A DNA stretch of 51,560 nt from Pseudomonas sp. UBA4194 (GTDB taxonomy: Bacteria; Pseudomonadota; Gammaproteobacteria; Pseudomonadales; Pseudomonadaceae), in NCBI RefSeq assembly GCF_002379585.1, contig NZ_DFUE01000056.1, forward strand, positions 43,826 to 95,385, read 5' to 3'. Below the pieces are notes generated by a model. That model ran no database searches. It worked only from the letters and a program-made list of their open reading frames with translations, and was not told where the DNA came from. Shown here one piece after another: positions 51,433 to 51,560 of this stretch (position 1 is its first letter; every line of letters starts with the position of its first letter). The translations under genes were made by a program, and so were the position numbers.

Positions 51433-51560
51433 GGTGAATGGTCCCCTCACCCCAGCCCTCTCCCTGAGGGAGAGGGAGCCGTACGCGGTGTGCTTCTAGC
51501 CCCTCTCCCTCAGGAAGAGGGGGCCGTACGCGGTGTGTGTGCTTCTAGCCCCCTCTCCCT
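51433..51560. repeat. Inverted-repeat element, partial, with internal duplication
   Basis: The left arm (51433-51480) matches that at 13511-13555 and its end is the exact complement of bases 1-16. A following module GTACGCGGTGTG...CTTCTAGCCCC occurs twice (51481-51525 and 51526-51560, the second with an extra TGTG). The right arm is cut off by the window end. Confidence 0.85.

Noticed and set aside
1..51560. tRNA or rRNA genes, insertion sequences, integrases
   Set aside because: No CCA-ended cloverleaf, rRNA segment, transposase or integrase motif was recognised on either strand; short tRNA genes cannot be wholly excluded without a scan.

Overview
The window is chromosomal DNA of a high-GC Pseudomonas, most likely of the P. 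putida / fulva / straminea part of the genus. This rests on gene content and order (FecIRA with hmgA and fahA; short LOV protein with folM and folX; slyD-pta-OmpA; MalT-like LuxR regulator with DUF1329, DUF1302 and acyl-CoA ligase), on Pseudomonas-restricted small families (DUF3509, YebG, PsiE, DUF1244, HopJ) and on three families of short REP-like palindromes between convergent genes. From memory, two blocks that lie far apart in P. putida KT2440 are joined here, with the junction near 27.8 kb; this was not computed. No tRNA, rRNA, CRISPR array, transposase or prophage gene was recognised.

Layout. 0.1-3.2 kb: a 2-ketoaldonate/hydroxypyruvate reductase, a DMT exporter and a divergent AraC regulator. 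3.2-13.5 kb: two iron-uptake cell-surface signalling systems that diverge from a ~200-bp control region holding two Fur-box candidates. Leftward is a six-gene operon (DUF3649, PepSY iron-reductase-like protein, DUF3325, FecI-type sigma, FecR, TonB siderophore receptor); rightward is FecI-FecR-FecA for ferric citrate. 13.5-18.3 kb: a large inverted repeat, an HPF/RaiA-like ribosome factor, DUF3509, psiE, LexA-controlled yebG, a REP cluster, a leucine-dehydrogenase family enzyme and a SirB1-type protein. 18.3-22.8 kb: homogentisate catabolism (fahA, hmgA) without maiA or hmgR beside it, an alpha/beta hydrolase overlapped by a candidate antisense or convergent sRNA, and a flavodoxin.

22.9-27.8 kb: a probable light-response neighbourhood. 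It has a short LOV photoreceptor (Cys53), a PilZ-like protein, a MerR regulator whose C-terminal half resembles CarH/LitR but lacks the cobalamin-binding histidines, a membrane-anchored ABM protein, then folM and folX (tetrahydromonapterin synthesis), DUF1244 and HopJ. 27.8-28.25 kb is a six-unit, 62-bp tandem array that runs into the trxB stop codon.

28.2-42.1 kb: redox and housekeeping genes (trxB, peroxiredoxin, cysZ, a glycosyltransferase, an Old Yellow Enzyme, glutathione peroxidase, slyD, pta), an orphan BvgS-like hybrid kinase, an OmpA lipoprotein and a vapBC toxin-antitoxin pair with a 20-bp palindromic operator. 42.1-50.6 kb: a MalT-like LuxR regulator with DUF1329, DUF1302 and an acyl-CoA ligase, probably for uptake and activation of a hydrophobic substrate. 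The window ends with a LysE exporter and a copy of the inverted-repeat element whose other end matches base 1, so both ends look like breaks inside a repeat.
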